This document shows positions 63,855-64,000 of a DNA stretch of 64,000 nucleotides, piece by piece. Made by a program: the position numbers and the translations under genes. The stretch is from Atopsyche davidsoni. Taxonomy: Eukaryota > Arthropoda > Insecta > Trichoptera > Hydrobiosidae. The notes beneath the pieces were generated by a model. The model saw only the letters and a program-made list of their open reading frames with translations, was not told the origin of the DNA and ran no database searches. The stretch lies in contig JAILWY010000016.1 of NCBI GenBank assembly GCA_022113835.1, positions 1,305,501 through 1,369,500 of the forward strand. Direction: 5' to 3'. Every line of letters begins with the position of its first letter. The stretch's first letter is position 1.

Positions 63855-63875
63855 TCAGCCGCCGGCCACCACCAT
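63855..63875 (-). promoter_or_regulatory. Short upstream ORF before paralogue 2
   Basis: ATG GTG GTG GCC GGC GGC TGA lies on the minus strand, ending 6 bp upstream of the main ATG at 63848. If the transcript starts upstream, this uORF, which has a good Kozak context (GCCATGG), could lower main-frame translation. Confidence 0.4.
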
Positions 63876-64000
63876 GGCACCACCAGGGACAATCGCCCCT
63901 AACATATAATGACAATAGTTTATTATAAATTCAGCTGGTAATCACTGCAACTCTGCAAGCATTTGTCTTGGATTCTATAGCATTTCACTCATCACTCAGC
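63876..64000. other. Upstream of paralogue 2
   Basis: Probable 5' UTR or promoter of the minus-strand gene. Nothing else is recognisable before the window ends. Confidence 0.4.

Noticed and set aside
1..64000. A new prokaryote-like or viral system, CRISPR array, rRNA or intact provirus
   Set aside because: All supported genes are intron-containing insect genes, and I saw no direct-repeat arrays, rRNA or intact mobile-element genes. Fully excluding tRNAs would need a dedicated scan.

Overview
This is an AT-rich piece of an insect nuclear genome. It holds intron-split genes with GT-AG (and one GC-AG) introns, long AT-rich introns and 3' UTRs, and decayed transposon remnants. An ionotropic receptor of the arthropod chemosensory type fixes it as arthropod. 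A moth or butterfly fits the gene and repeat style, but that is inference. I see no operons, CRISPR arrays or rRNA genes. All gene models were built by hand from reading frame, splice sites and remembered family sequences; every exon junction listed keeps the frame.

Layout. 1-300 (+): C-terminal exon of an unrecognised protein, then a probable long 3' UTR with two inverted-repeat transposon remnants. 5526-7066 (+): a calcium-and-integrin-binding (CIB) family EF-hand protein, 5 exons, 192 aa. 10155-24144 (+): nuclear poly(A)-binding protein Pabp2/PABPN1, 6 exons, 229 aa; its last 12 codons lie past an 8.3 kb intron. 24145-31996: Pabp2 3' UTR, then gene-poor DNA with a LINE remnant and SINE-like repeats. 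31997-34805 (-): SAGA subunit Sgf29, 8 exons, 290 aa. 35941-44896 (+): FAF1 (Drosophila caspar), 16 exons, 654 aa, head-to-head with Sgf29. 45700-49263 (-): divergent ionotropic receptor of IR75 type, 6 exons, 615 aa, convergent with FAF1. 50293-52389 (-) and 61881-63848 (-): two four-exon, four-membrane-span MARVEL-like proteins of 178 and 269 aa that share intron positions and are probably tandem paralogues. Between them is a 9.5 kb gene-poor stretch with one good candidate terminal exon.

The genes do not form one pathway. Pabp2 (mRNA 3'-end processing), Sgf29 (histone H3K4me3 reading in SAGA) and FAF1 (p97/ubiquitin adaptor) are housekeeping; the ionotropic receptor is sensory; the MARVEL-like pair is membrane-associated.

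I did not find a new multi-gene system. The most notable observations are a related ~130 bp repeat present once, in the same orientation, in each of Pabp2 introns 1-4; a dispersed family of hairpins built on TTTCGCCAAC, including a near-perfect 89-nt hairpin inside FAF1; the tandem MARVEL-like pair with contrasting base composition; and the candidate exon at 53970-54143.
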